A stretch of DNA of 64,000 nt from contig JBDNGQ010000211.1 in NCBI GenBank assembly GCA_041689205.1, forward strand, positions 1-64,000, in the 5' to 3' direction. This DNA comes from JAVVEG01 sp041689205 (GTDB taxonomy: Bacteria; Pseudomonadota; Gammaproteobacteria; Pseudomonadales; Pseudohongiellaceae). The position numbers were made by a program, and so were the translations under genes. The notes beneath the pieces were generated by a model. The model was not told the DNA's origin and made no database searches. It worked only from the letters and a program-made list of their open reading frames with translations. Of this stretch, positions 17,804-25,950 are shown in pieces (position 1 is the first letter of the stretch; the number at the start of each line of letters is the position of its first letter).

Positions 17804-18277
17804 ATGCTGCTTGATAAGCTTGATAAACGCATCCTGCGAGAACTGCAAAACAACGGTCGCATTACCAATGCGGAACTAGCTGATCGCGTGGGCTTGTCAG
17901 CCACTCCCTGTGCTCGGCGCGTTAAGCGCTTCGAGGACGAAGGCATCATTGACAAACATGTGATTCTGTTGAATCCGTCCACTCTTGGGTTGAAGTTGAA
18001 TGCTTTTATTCAGATCAGCATGGACCGGCATACGCCGGATCGCTTTCAGCATTTTGAAAATGAAGTAAAAAAACATCCAGAAGTGGTTGAATGCCTGTTG
18101 ATTACCGGACAATCTGCGGACTATCTGTTGAAAGTAATGGTGCCAGACATGGACTACTATCATCAGTTCCTGCTCAACACAATAACGCGTATCGAAGGCG
18201 TAAGGGACGTCCATTCCAGTTTTATCCTGCGCAAGGTAATCGATACTACCGAATTGCCACTGAACCACCTGCCGTAG
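17804..18277 (+). CDS. Lrp/AsnC-family transcription regulator
   Basis: The 157-residue protein has the typical N-terminal helix-turn-helix (LDKLDKRILRELQNNGRITN through LSATPCARRVKRFEDEG) and a C-terminal RAM ligand-binding domain (VVECLLITGQSADYLLKV). It is close to Lrp itself in length and sequence pattern, but the effector cannot be read from sequence. GAGGAG lies upstream of the ATG. Divergence from leuA suggests regulation of branched-chain amino-acid genes, which is inference. Confidence 0.88.
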   Translation: MLLDKLDKRILRELQNNGRITNAELADRVGLSATPCARRVKRFEDEGIIDKHVILLNPSTLGLKLNAFIQISMDRHTPDRFQHFENEVKKHPEVVECLLITGQSADYLLKVMVPDMDYYHQFLLNTITRIEGVRDVHSSFILRKVIDTTELPLNHLP

Positions 18278-18284
18278 AAAAATT

Positions 18285-19130
18285 TTAACCAGACAGAGGC
18301 TGGTTGGAACTCGTCAGATGCTTGATCTTGTCCTTGTAAGAACGGCTCATCTTAAGGGAGGACCCACCGCTAAGCGTGAGATGGAATTCACCGTTGATAT
18401 GCGACGACACCTTCTCCACCCGCGCCAGATTGACGATTGTTGAACGATGTACCCGCTGGAATATTCCCGGGTCCAACTGCGCCTCCAGCTCCTTCATCGT
18501 GGTTCTCATGATGTGCGTGGCACCATTAACATGGACACACATGTAATCGCCGGCAGCATCAATCCAGTCAATATGTTTCACCGGCACAAAGGTCGTGGAA
18601 GAACCGTCTTTAATCGCCAGCTTATCTGCGTAGGCAATCTGTTCACCCTTCACATTCAGCAGCTGTTCAATTGCCGCTTCCGATTTTCCGGTGAGCCCAA
18701 TAACGATGTCGAGCAAACGCTGTTTTGCAACAAACACCTGCTGCTGCTCCAGCCGTTGTTCCGCTTTTTCGATGGCCTGCTGCAATCGATCCTGCTCAAT
18801 GGGTTTAAGCAGATAATCAATCGCATGAACATCGAAGGCTTTGATGGCAAACGCATCGTATGCCGTGACGAAAATCACCATCGGCATATTGTCCTGTTGC
18901 AGTTGCTCAATCACCTCAAATCCGGTCATGCCTGGCATTTGGATATCGAGAAAGACCAGGTCAGGCTCCAGCTCTGCTATCGCTGCCAGCGCTTCCTTGC
19001 CACTGCGGCAGGAACGCAGCACTTCCACCTGATCATACTGCTCAAGCCGCATCCCCAGACCTTTGCGGGCCAGTGATTCATCATCGACGACGATAGCTCG
19101 AATTTTACGTTTTTCGTCAGTTGGTTTCAT
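18285..19130 (-). CDS. LytTR-family response regulator
   Basis: The receiver domain has the acidic pair VVDDE and the phospho-acceptor Asp in DLVFLDIQMPG (residue 62). It is followed by a linker helix and a C-terminal LytTR DNA-binding domain with IDAAGDYMCVHVNG and FQRVHRSTIVNLARV. The ATG at 19130 is preferred over an upstream TTG at 19142, and it overlaps the kinase gene by 14 bases, so the two are co-translated. The partner is the LytS-like kinase at 19117. Target genes are unknown. Confidence 0.9.
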   Translation of the reverse strand: MKPTDEKRKIRAIVVDDESLARKGLGMRLEQYDQVEVLRSCRSGKEALAAIAELEPDLVFLDIQMPGMTGFEVIEQLQQDNMPMVIFVTAYDAFAIKAFDVHAIDYLLKPIEQDRLQQAIEKAEQRLEQQQVFVAKQRLLDIVIGLTGKSEAAIEQLLNVKGEQIAYADKLAIKDGSSTTFVPVKHIDWIDAAGDYMCVHVNGATHIMRTTMKELEAQLDPGIFQRVHRSTIVNLARVEKVSSHINGEFHLTLSGGSSLKMSRSYKDKIKHLTSSNQPLSG

Positions 19131-20202
19131 AAGGAATAACAACCGTCACTTTGCAGCCTGTTGGCTGACGATTAGAAATTATCAAAGAATGTTTGTCACC
19201 ATAAATTTCGCGCAGGCGGTTGCGGATATTGGTCAGACCTACCCCCATTGAGGTTGGATGCTGCTTCTCCACCAGATTACCTGAAGGCAGTCCCGGCCCG
19301 TCATCACTTACCTCGAGAATCAACATGCGCTGTTCCACTCGCGCGTCAATTTGAATCATGCCACCCTCTTCACTCAAAGCGATGGCATGTTTGACCGAGT
19401 TTTCGATCAACGGCTGCAGCAGCATACTTGGCACCAGCGCCCGCTCAGCCTCAGGCGATATATTTATCTCGATTTTCATGCGCTCTTCAAATCTGACCTT
19501 TTCGATGTCCAGATACAAGCGCGCCGAGCCGATTTCATGGGCAAGATCAACCTGATCCAGGGGATCGTGCTCAAGGGAATACCGCAGAAATTTACTCAGT
19601 TTGGTCAGCATGGCATTAGCCGGCTCAGTGGATTGCTGCAGCACCAGGGTCGAGATGGCGTTCAAGGTATTGAACAGGAAATGCGGATTTAACTGATATC
19701 GCAACATGCGCAATTGCGCCTCGTGAGCAAGCGCCTCCGAGCGCAGACTCTTCTCTTTCTCCAACTGAAACAGCTGGTAATACTTGATTAAAAAGTACAG
19801 CACACTCCAGATCAGCAGCAATGAAAAGGTAAACGGAATCAGATTGAACGTGCCCCAGCCATAGCCGGCTAAATCAACAGCAATACCAAATTCGGTTGAG
19901 GTAATCAGATTTTTAAGCGGTCGCCATGCGAATGAGGCCAGTAATGAACCGAAGATAACCGCAGCTATCCGGATCTGTGCTGACATATCCCAGACATAGC
20001 GATAGAGGTAACGCAAGCCGGTAGTCAGTGCGACACCGATAATCGCGTCCACGACAAACACACCAGCGCGGTCCAGCATGTATTCTTTGGGTACGAAAGT
20101 CAGGTCACGTGCCACCAGCAACATGACCCAGGCCGACCAGCCGATCAATTGAAACAGCCAGAATTGGCCGCTGCGACTCAGTGATAGTTTTTTAATACCC
20201 AT
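19117..20202 (-). CDS. LytS/YehU-like sensor histidine kinase
   Basis: The 361-residue protein has several N-terminal membrane segments (about residues 12-150), then a His_kinase domain with the phospho-acceptor His in LNPHFLFNTLNAIS near residue 192, and an HATPase_c domain with SVKHAI (N box) and DDGPGLPSG (G1 box). It lacks a recognisable extracytoplasmic sensor domain, so the signal is probably read through its membrane part. It forms an operon with the LytTR regulator that follows. Confidence 0.88.
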   Translation of the reverse strand: MGIKKLSLSRSGQFWLFQLIGWSAWVMLLVARDLTFVPKEYMLDRAGVFVVDAIIGVALTTGLRYLYRYVWDMSAQIRIAAVIFGSLLASFAWRPLKNLITSTEFGIAVDLAGYGWGTFNLIPFTFSLLLIWSVLYFLIKYYQLFQLEKEKSLRSEALAHEAQLRMLRYQLNPHFLFNTLNAISTLVLQQSTEPANAMLTKLSKFLRYSLEHDPLDQVDLAHEIGSARLYLDIEKVRFEERMKIEINISPEAERALVPSMLLQPLIENSVKHAIALSEEGGMIQIDARVEQRMLILEVSDDGPGLPSGNLVEKQHPTSMGVGLTNIRNRLREIYGDKHSLIISNRQPTGCKVTVVIPYETN

Positions 20203-20275
20203 TCTCCGAGGTTCCTGCAGACCGGATACTGCACATCTGCCTGAGTCTGCAGATGGGCAGCGTGCCGGTTATAGC

Positions 20276-21253
20276 TTAGGGAAGCAATGCAGCAACAGCA
20301 TCACGCTCTTCATTGAGTTCCTGCTCGGTCTTGTTCATCAACTGTTGACTGAAATCGTTCACTGACAGTCCCTGAACAATGGTGTACTTGCCATCAGCAC
20401 AGGTAACCGGGAAAGAATAGATCAAACCTTTGGCGATGCCATAGCTGCCATCGCTGTGAATACCCATGCTGACGATTTTGCCTGCGCTACCCAGCGCCCA
20501 GTCGCGCATGTGTTCGATGGCCGCATTCGCTGCCGAAGCTGCACTGGAAAGACCACGGGCTTTAATGATTGCCGCGCCACGCTGCTGCACGACCGGGATA
20601 AAATCCTGAACCACCCAGTTCTGATCAACCAGGTCCAGCGCTTTAGTACCGGCTACCGTGGCATGATGAATATCGGGATACTGCGTGGCGGAGTGATTAC
20701 CCCAGATAAAAACACCTTCAACATCAGTGCTATGCTTGCCTGTCTTCTGGGCCAGCTGAGCAAGAGCGCGGTTGTGATCAAGCCGGGTCATCGCAGTAAA
20801 TTGGCCAGGATTCAGATCCGGCGCATTACGATAGGCAATCAGTGCATTGGTATTAGCAGGATTTCCCACCACCAGCACTTTTACATTACGGCTGGCATTG
20901 TCATTGATAGCTTTGCCCTGTACCGAGAAAATCGCGGCATTGGCTGCCAGCAGATCTTTGCGCTCCATGCCAGGACCGCGCGGTCGTGCACCGACCAGAA
21001 GACAATAGTCGGCATCCTTGAAAGCCACATCAGGATTATCAGTCTGCACACAGCCGCGTACCAGTGGGAAGGCGCAGTCGTCCAATTCCATCACGACGCC
21101 CTGTAATGCTCCCAGTGCAGGCGTTATTTCCAGCAGTTGCAGAATCACCGGCTGATCTTTGCCGAGCATTTCTCCAGAGGCTATTCTGAACAATAAGGAG
21201 TAACTGATTTGTCCTGCTGCTCCAGTGACAGCAACGCGTACAGGTGCTTTCAT
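20276..21253 (-). CDS. mdh: Malate dehydrogenase
   Basis: This is NAD-dependent malate dehydrogenase of the TCA cycle. The 325-residue protein begins with the nucleotide-binding VAVTGAAGQISYSLLFRIA, has the substrate-binding ARPRGPGMERKDLL loop and the catalytic His in FIWGNHSATQYPD. This is the long form found in Pseudomonadota such as Burkholderia, rather than the 312-residue E. coli form. It lies between queA and the LytS/LytTR pair, all on the minus strand. Confidence 0.94.
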   Translation of the reverse strand: MKAPVRVAVTGAAGQISYSLLFRIASGEMLGKDQPVILQLLEITPALGALQGVVMELDDCAFPLVRGCVQTDNPDVAFKDADYCLLVGARPRGPGMERKDLLAANAAIFSVQGKAINDNASRNVKVLVVGNPANTNALIAYRNAPDLNPGQFTAMTRLDHNRALAQLAQKTGKHSTDVEGVFIWGNHSATQYPDIHHATVAGTKALDLVDQNWVVQDFIPVVQQRGAAIIKARGLSSAASAANAAIEHMRDWALGSAGKIVSMGIHSDGSYGIAKGLIYSFPVTCADGKYTIVQGLSVNDFSQQLMNKTEQELNEERDAVAALLP

Positions 21254-21348
21254 AACGATTTCCGAATCCTTGTGTTTTGATTAGCGAGGGTATTAATCTA
21301 AGGAACCACTAATTCAATGAAGCAACTTAGAGGCGGCAGAGTATAGCA

Positions 21349-22398
21349 CTACAGAATCAACATGGCATCGCCGTAGCTGAAGAAGCGATAGCGGGCCTCA
21401 ATAGCACGCTGATAGGCCGCCATAATATTTTCGCGACTGGCGAAAGCACTGACCAGCATCATTAAAGTAGATTCAGAGAGATGGAAATTGGTGATCATCG
21501 CGTCAACTACCTGAAACTCGAAACCCGGATAGATAAAGATGCTGGTTTCGCCCTGGTAAGGTTGCAGATTCTGCGCGGACGAGCCGGTTTCCCGGGCGGC
21601 ACTTTCAAGGCTGCGTACTGAGGTGGTTCCCACCGCAATCACCCGCCCACCGCGCGCTTTACAGGCCTGCACCTGTGCACAGACGCTTTGCGGCACATCA
21701 ATGACTTCGCTGTGCATAGGATGCTCAAGGACATTTTCCACGCGCACGGGTTGGAAAGTACCGGAACCGACATGCAGAGTAATAAATCCCTGATCGACGC
21801 CTTTAACGGCAAGGGCATCCAGCAGCGCCTGATCAAAGTGCAGCCCTGCGGTTGGTGCAGCAACGGCACCGGGTTGACTGCTGTAAACGGTCTGATACCG
21901 CTCCCGATCCTTGTCTTCGTCAGGACGCTTGATGTATGGGGGTAAAGGCATGTGACCAAATTTTTCAAGAGCCAATAATAGTGACTGCTCGCCGAAGAAA
22001 CGCAAACGGAAAAAATCTCCCTGCCTGCCCAGCACCTCCGCACTCAATTGTTCGGAGGAGTCATTGCCATCGAAGGTCAGTTTCGTACCCGGCTTCGGCG
22101 ACTTACTTGAGCGAATCTGCGCCAGCGCCTCGTGCTCATTGAGTACCCGCTCTATCAGGACTTCGATACGACCACCGCTGGCTTTGTGACCGAGCAACCG
22201 GGCCGCAATCACCCGGGTATTATTGAATACCAACAGGTCATCAGCCTGCAGAAAGTCAGTCAATTCATAAAAGTGATGATGAGCAACAGCGCCGGTTGCA
22301 CGACTCAGGTGCAGCAAACGGCTGCTGCTGCGCTCAGGTTCTGGATAGTGGGCGATCAGCTCTTCAGGTAAATTGTATTGGAAGTCAGAGAGTTTCAT
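21349..22398 (-). CDS. queA: S-adenosylmethionine:tRNA ribosyltransferase-isomerase QueA
   Basis: QueA makes epoxyqueuosine in the wobble position of GUN-decoding tRNAs. The 349-residue protein shows the N-terminal FQYNLPEELIAHYPEP segment, AAPTAGLHFDQALL, and the C-terminal DAMITNFHLSESTLMMLVSAF. The usual downstream tgt-yajC-secDF block is not here: mdh follows, so queA has been separated from its common partners. Confidence 0.95.
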   Translation of the reverse strand: MKLSDFQYNLPEELIAHYPEPERSSSRLLHLSRATGAVAHHHFYELTDFLQADDLLVFNNTRVIAARLLGHKASGGRIEVLIERVLNEHEALAQIRSSKSPKPGTKLTFDGNDSSEQLSAEVLGRQGDFFRLRFFGEQSLLLALEKFGHMPLPPYIKRPDEDKDRERYQTVYSSQPGAVAAPTAGLHFDQALLDALAVKGVDQGFITLHVGSGTFQPVRVENVLEHPMHSEVIDVPQSVCAQVQACKARGGRVIAVGTTSVRSLESAARETGSSAQNLQPYQGETSIFIYPGFEFQVVDAMITNFHLSESTLMMLVSAFASRENIMAAYQRAIEARYRFFSYGDAMLIL

Positions 22399-22577
22399 AA
22401 TTCAGCATAACCTGTAACCGGTCGGTATCTGGAAGGGCACGGATTGTAAGGGCTTATCAATGATCGAACAATGACGTATTGATGCAGACAGCTGAATCAG
22501 CCTGGAAAAAGGCCACTGGAACGCGCTATAAAGAACAACGTATCTTATCAGCAGACACTGTATAGAGGTCTTTTAAA

Positions 22578-23051
22578 TTGAAATGGGACAGGGACAAGCC
22601 AAACACGCTGGATATTATAGTAACGGTTGAAGATATCGATGAACTTGGCCATGCCAATAATGCTGTTTATGTGCGTTGGCTTGAGCAATGTGCCTGGAAG
22701 CATTCGGGGTCGCTGGGTCTGGGACTGGCTGAATACCGCGAGCTTGACCGGGCGATGGTGGTGCTCAAACATGAAATTGATTATCTGGCAGCTGCTTACT
22801 GTGGCGACGAACTGGTTGTTGCCACCTGGATTACCCACTGGGATCAGAAACTGCGCCTCACCCGCCACTTCCAACTATGCCGCCGCTCCGATCAGCTCAC
22901 GTTGTTGCGGGCGCGCAGTACTTTCGTATGTATCGCATTGAGCAGTGGCAAACCAAAAAGGATGCCCGCTATCTTTGTGGAACGTTACGGGCGCGGGTTG
23001 ACCTTGCCACAGGCTTCCCTGGTAAAAAATCAATCTATTCGGGAAATATAA
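22578..23051 (+). CDS. Hot-dog-fold acyl-CoA thioesterase (4HBT family)
   Basis: The 157-residue protein matches the 4HBT/YbgC pattern: a metal-free thioesterase with the active-site region VEDIDELGHANNAVYVRWLEQ near residues 15-35, where the Asp and the His-Ala-Asn-Asn group sit. Length and pattern fit a YbgC- or FcbC-like enzyme. The start is a TTG at 22578 with AGAGG nine bases upstream. It is divergent from queA; 82 bases separate it from the small membrane peptide gene that follows. Confidence 0.8.
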   Translation: MKWDRDKPNTLDIIVTVEDIDELGHANNAVYVRWLEQCAWKHSGSLGLGLAEYRELDRAMVVLKHEIDYLAAAYCGDELVVATWITHWDQKLRLTRHFQLCRRSDQLTLLRARSTFVCIALSSGKPKRMPAIFVERYGRGLTLPQASLVKNQSIREI

Positions 23052-23133
23052 AAGATCGAGAAAATCTCTGAATATCAGGCTAGTATTCGGCTCAGTTTCT
23101 AAGGTAGATAAACACGCTGGGGACACAATAATA

Positions 23134-23259
23134 ATGAAGTCAGCAAATAGACTGTCAGACCGCGCAAAAAAACAGATGCCGATGGTATTGCTGACCTTAC
23201 TCAGCATTATTCAGGCCCTGGCTTTGGAGCTGTTGTGGGCAGGTTCTAAACCATTTTAA
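23134..23259 (+). CDS. Small membrane peptide of 41 residues
   Basis: An ATG at 23134 with a GGGGA site about ten bases upstream opens a 41-codon frame ending in TAA. The peptide has a basic head (LSDRAKKQ) and one hydrophobic helix, MVLLTLLSIIQALALELLW, then a short tail GSKPF. It ends 27 bases before the antiporter gene. It may be an accessory membrane peptide, or the remnant of a longer membrane protein cut short by its stop. No function can be assigned. Confidence 0.5.
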   Translation: MKSANRLSDRAKKQMPMVLLTLLSIIQALALELLWAGSKPF

Positions 23260-23286
23260 TGCTGTTCAACATAAGTAAGGACTAAT

Positions 23287-24801
23287 ATGGATCCGATACT
23301 GGCCATCGCACCTTCCGTGCTGGCGCTGGTGCTTGCATTCACCACACGTCGCGTGATTCTGTCACTGCTGAGTGCGGTTGTTTTTGGTTACGCCATCATC
23401 AATCAATACAATCCGCTGGATACCGCAGTGGCCGTAATCAGTGAAGGCATATTCGAGCAATTGCAGGGGAGTAACGCGCAGATAATTATCGTAATAACCA
23501 TCATCTCCGGGTTTATTTATCTGCTCGAAGCATCGAGCACCATGCGAGCATTTTCGAACCTGCTCGGCATCCATGTGACATCACCAATGAAAATCAAACT
23601 CAGCACCCTGCTCTCCGGCATTGTGATTTTTTTTACTGACTCTGGTAATTCATTGATCCTTGGTCCGGTTTATCGCCCGGTCTATGAGAAATTACACATC
23701 TGCCGCGAAAAACTTGCCTACATTGTTGATTCCACCTCCTCGCCTGTGTGTGTGTTGATTCCGATCATCAGCTGGGGAGCCTACACCATGGGTTTGATGG
23801 AAAGCTCCTACGCCTCCCAAGGGGTAGAGAAGGATGGTTTTGTTGCGTTTCAGGAAGTCTGGTTCTATATGCTCTACCCTCTGCTGACTCTGGCTGGTGT
23901 CGGTTTTGTGGCCGTGTTCAGCGTCTGGCTGGGAAAAATGCGCACCACGCAGCAGAGTTTTCTGGCGGGTACGCACAAGTACGATGATTCAGAAACCCAG
24001 CTGCCGGAATTAAGTATTCAACTAAAGACGCATGGCGCCAAAGTAGTCGCGATAGCGCTGGGCACGCTGTTTTTGTCGATGATCGCGCTGTTCACCTACT
24101 TCGTTACTCAGCAGGGTATGCTGGCCGGCCCTACCATTCGAATCACTCTGGCTTTGTCCTATACCATTGCTACCATAGCCACCATTACCATCTTGCACAG
24201 CCTGAAAATCTTTGACTTCAACAGCAGTTCAAAAGCATTTTTTAATGGCATGGGACGAATCATGCCGATTCTTTGTATTCTGATTCTGGCCTGGACACTC
24301 AGCGATGTGATGGCCGAATTGAAAACCGGCGAAGCCATTGCACAGATGCTCGAGGCAATCAATTTCCCGGTCTGGTTACTGGCCAGTATGATTTTTCTGA
24401 TCGGTGCTGCGCTGTCACTGGCAACCGGTTCCTCCTGGGGTACCTTTGCATTGATGATCCCCATTGCAGTCGCGATTGCTGTTGCGCTGGATGCTCCCGT
24501 TGTGGTCGCACTGGGAGCCGCCATCAGCGGTGGTCTGTTTGGAGACCACAGTTCACCGATCTCCGATACCACGGTATTGTCATCCATGTCCTGCGGTGTT
24601 AATCACATGTCCCATGTAGAAACCCAGTTTCCTTATGCCATTGTCACTGCGGTACTGTCGTTCTTTGGCTTCGTGCTGGCTTCCCTGCTCCTGCAGGGCG
24701 GGGACAGTGCAGCTTATATTCCGGTTATTGTCATGGCTACCCTTGCCGGTTTCGGCTATTACTTTATCTCTAAAACAAAATTCGGATCGGTAGAAACATG
24801 A
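23287..24801 (+). CDS. NhaC-type Na+/H+ antiporter family transporter
   Basis: The 504-residue product has eleven or more hydrophobic segments and two related halves, as in the NhaC/ArsB-like antiporters. Family-type features include the FFTDSGNSLILGPVYRPVYEKL loop region and the C-terminal GGLFGDHSSPISDTTVLSS signature. The ATG has a TAAGGA site nearby. Its stop overlaps the start of the next gene in ATGA, which implies coupled translation. Transport of an amino acid or organic acid in exchange for cations cannot be excluded, since this superfamily also includes such carriers. Confidence 0.85.
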   Translation: MDPILAIAPSVLALVLAFTTRRVILSLLSAVVFGYAIINQYNPLDTAVAVISEGIFEQLQGSNAQIIIVITIISGFIYLLEASSTMRAFSNLLGIHVTSPMKIKLSTLLSGIVIFFTDSGNSLILGPVYRPVYEKLHICREKLAYIVDSTSSPVCVLIPIISWGAYTMGLMESSYASQGVEKDGFVAFQEVWFYMLYPLLTLAGVGFVAVFSVWLGKMRTTQQSFLAGTHKYDDSETQLPELSIQLKTHGAKVVAIALGTLFLSMIALFTYFVTQQGMLAGPTIRITLALSYTIATIATITILHSLKIFDFNSSSKAFFNGMGRIMPILCILILAWTLSDVMAELKTGEAIAQMLEAINFPVWLLASMIFLIGAALSLATGSSWGTFALMIPIAVAIAVALDAPVVVALGAAISGGLFGDHSSPISDTTVLSSMSCGVNHMSHVETQFPYAIVTAVLSFFGFVLASLLLQGGDSAAYIPVIVMATLAGFGYYFISKTKFGSVET

Positions 24802-25874
24802 CAGCGCTTTGGTTGAGAAAGGAAGATAAAACAGGTGAATGGAGAGTTCCTGTCACCCCCAGTGGAGTTCGCGAACTGATTAACGCAGGCATTGAGGTCA
24901 CCGTAGAGCGATCGGATTATCGGGTTTTTTCAGATACAGAATATGCACAAGCCGGTGCAGTGATGACGCATCAGGACTGGTGGCAGGCGCCAAGTAGCAC
25001 TGTCATCATCGGCTTGAAAGAACTGGCTGAGTCTACAACGGCAATTTCACATCGTCAGATCTATTTCTCCCATACTTTTAAAGGACAGGAAGGCTCTGCC
25101 CAGGTATTAAAACGTTATGCGGACGGCGGTGGAACAATATTTGATCTGGAATTTCTACAGGATGACAGCGGACGGCGAATTGCGGCGTTTGGTTACTGGG
25201 CTGGTTATGCTGGTGCTGCATTGGCCATGCTCGGCCTGGCGCATTATGCTCAGACGGATGCAGCACATCCCGGATTAACCCGGTTTAAGGATCGTCAGCA
25301 CCTGATCGATACCGTGAACCGCAGTTTGAATAATGCACCCGCCAGGGTGATGGTCATGGGCGCATTGGGACGCTGCGGCAGTGGCGCTATAGATCTCTTG
25401 AAATCACTCGCTGCACCGGTAACTATCAGCGCCTGGGATATTGCTGAATTTAATGCTGCGGATAAACCCATCAAGGAAATTATCGACCACGATGTGTTTA
25501 TTAACTGCGTTTACCTGCGCGAGAAGATTGAGCCGATGATAGATCCACAGTTGCTGACAGAAAACCAGAGCCTGAAAATCATCAGTGATGTCAGCTGTGA
25601 CCCCAATAACCCGAACAATCCCATCGCAGTTTATGATGCAATTACCGATCTGAAAACGCCGTTTCGGCGCGCTCAAGGCAGTGATGAATTTCCTGTTTAT
25701 GTACAGGCTATTGATCATCTGCCAACGCTGTTACCCAGAGAAGCGTCTGATGAATTTGCATCAGCATTGCTGCCGCATATGAAGGGATTTTTGCTTGCGG
25801 ATGATTTACCACCAGTGTGGCGAAATGCCTGCAACAGTTTCAAGCTGGCGATGAGCAGCTACGGATTGCAATAA
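24798..25874 (+). CDS. Saccharopine dehydrogenase (lysine-forming type)-like oxidoreductase
   Basis: The 358-residue protein resembles LYS1-type saccharopine dehydrogenase and the alanine dehydrogenase/transhydrogenase N-domain. It begins LWLRKEDKTGEWRVPVTP, has the YFSHTFKGQ segment with the likely catalytic His and Lys, and a nucleotide-binding MGALGRCGSGAIDLL near residue 185. The C-terminal YVQAIDHLPTLLPREASDEF stretch is typical. Whether it acts on saccharopine or another opine is unknown. Its start overlaps the antiporter stop by four bases. Confidence 0.8.
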   Translation: MTALWLRKEDKTGEWRVPVTPSGVRELINAGIEVTVERSDYRVFSDTEYAQAGAVMTHQDWWQAPSSTVIIGLKELAESTTAISHRQIYFSHTFKGQEGSAQVLKRYADGGGTIFDLEFLQDDSGRRIAAFGYWAGYAGAALAMLGLAHYAQTDAAHPGLTRFKDRQHLIDTVNRSLNNAPARVMVMGALGRCGSGAIDLLKSLAAPVTISAWDIAEFNAADKPIKEIIDHDVFINCVYLREKIEPMIDPQLLTENQSLKIISDVSCDPNNPNNPIAVYDAITDLKTPFRRAQGSDEFPVYVQAIDHLPTLLPREASDEFASALLPHMKGFLLADDLPPVWRNACNSFKLAMSSYGLQ

Positions 25875-25885
25875 TTTTAGTGGCC

Positions 25886-25907
25886 CCTGGCTAAAAAATC
25901 AGCCAGG
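25886..25907. terminator. Stem-loop between convergent genes
   Basis: CCTGGCT and AGCCAGG form a perfect seven-base-pair stem with an eight-base A-rich loop in the 76-base gap between two convergent genes. On the minus strand the loop reads as a run of T. No clear T tract follows the stem in either direction, so termination activity is uncertain. Confidence 0.4.
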
Positions 25908-25950
25908 AGTCTGTCGGCATTTAATCGTAACGTTATACTGCACAGATCTT

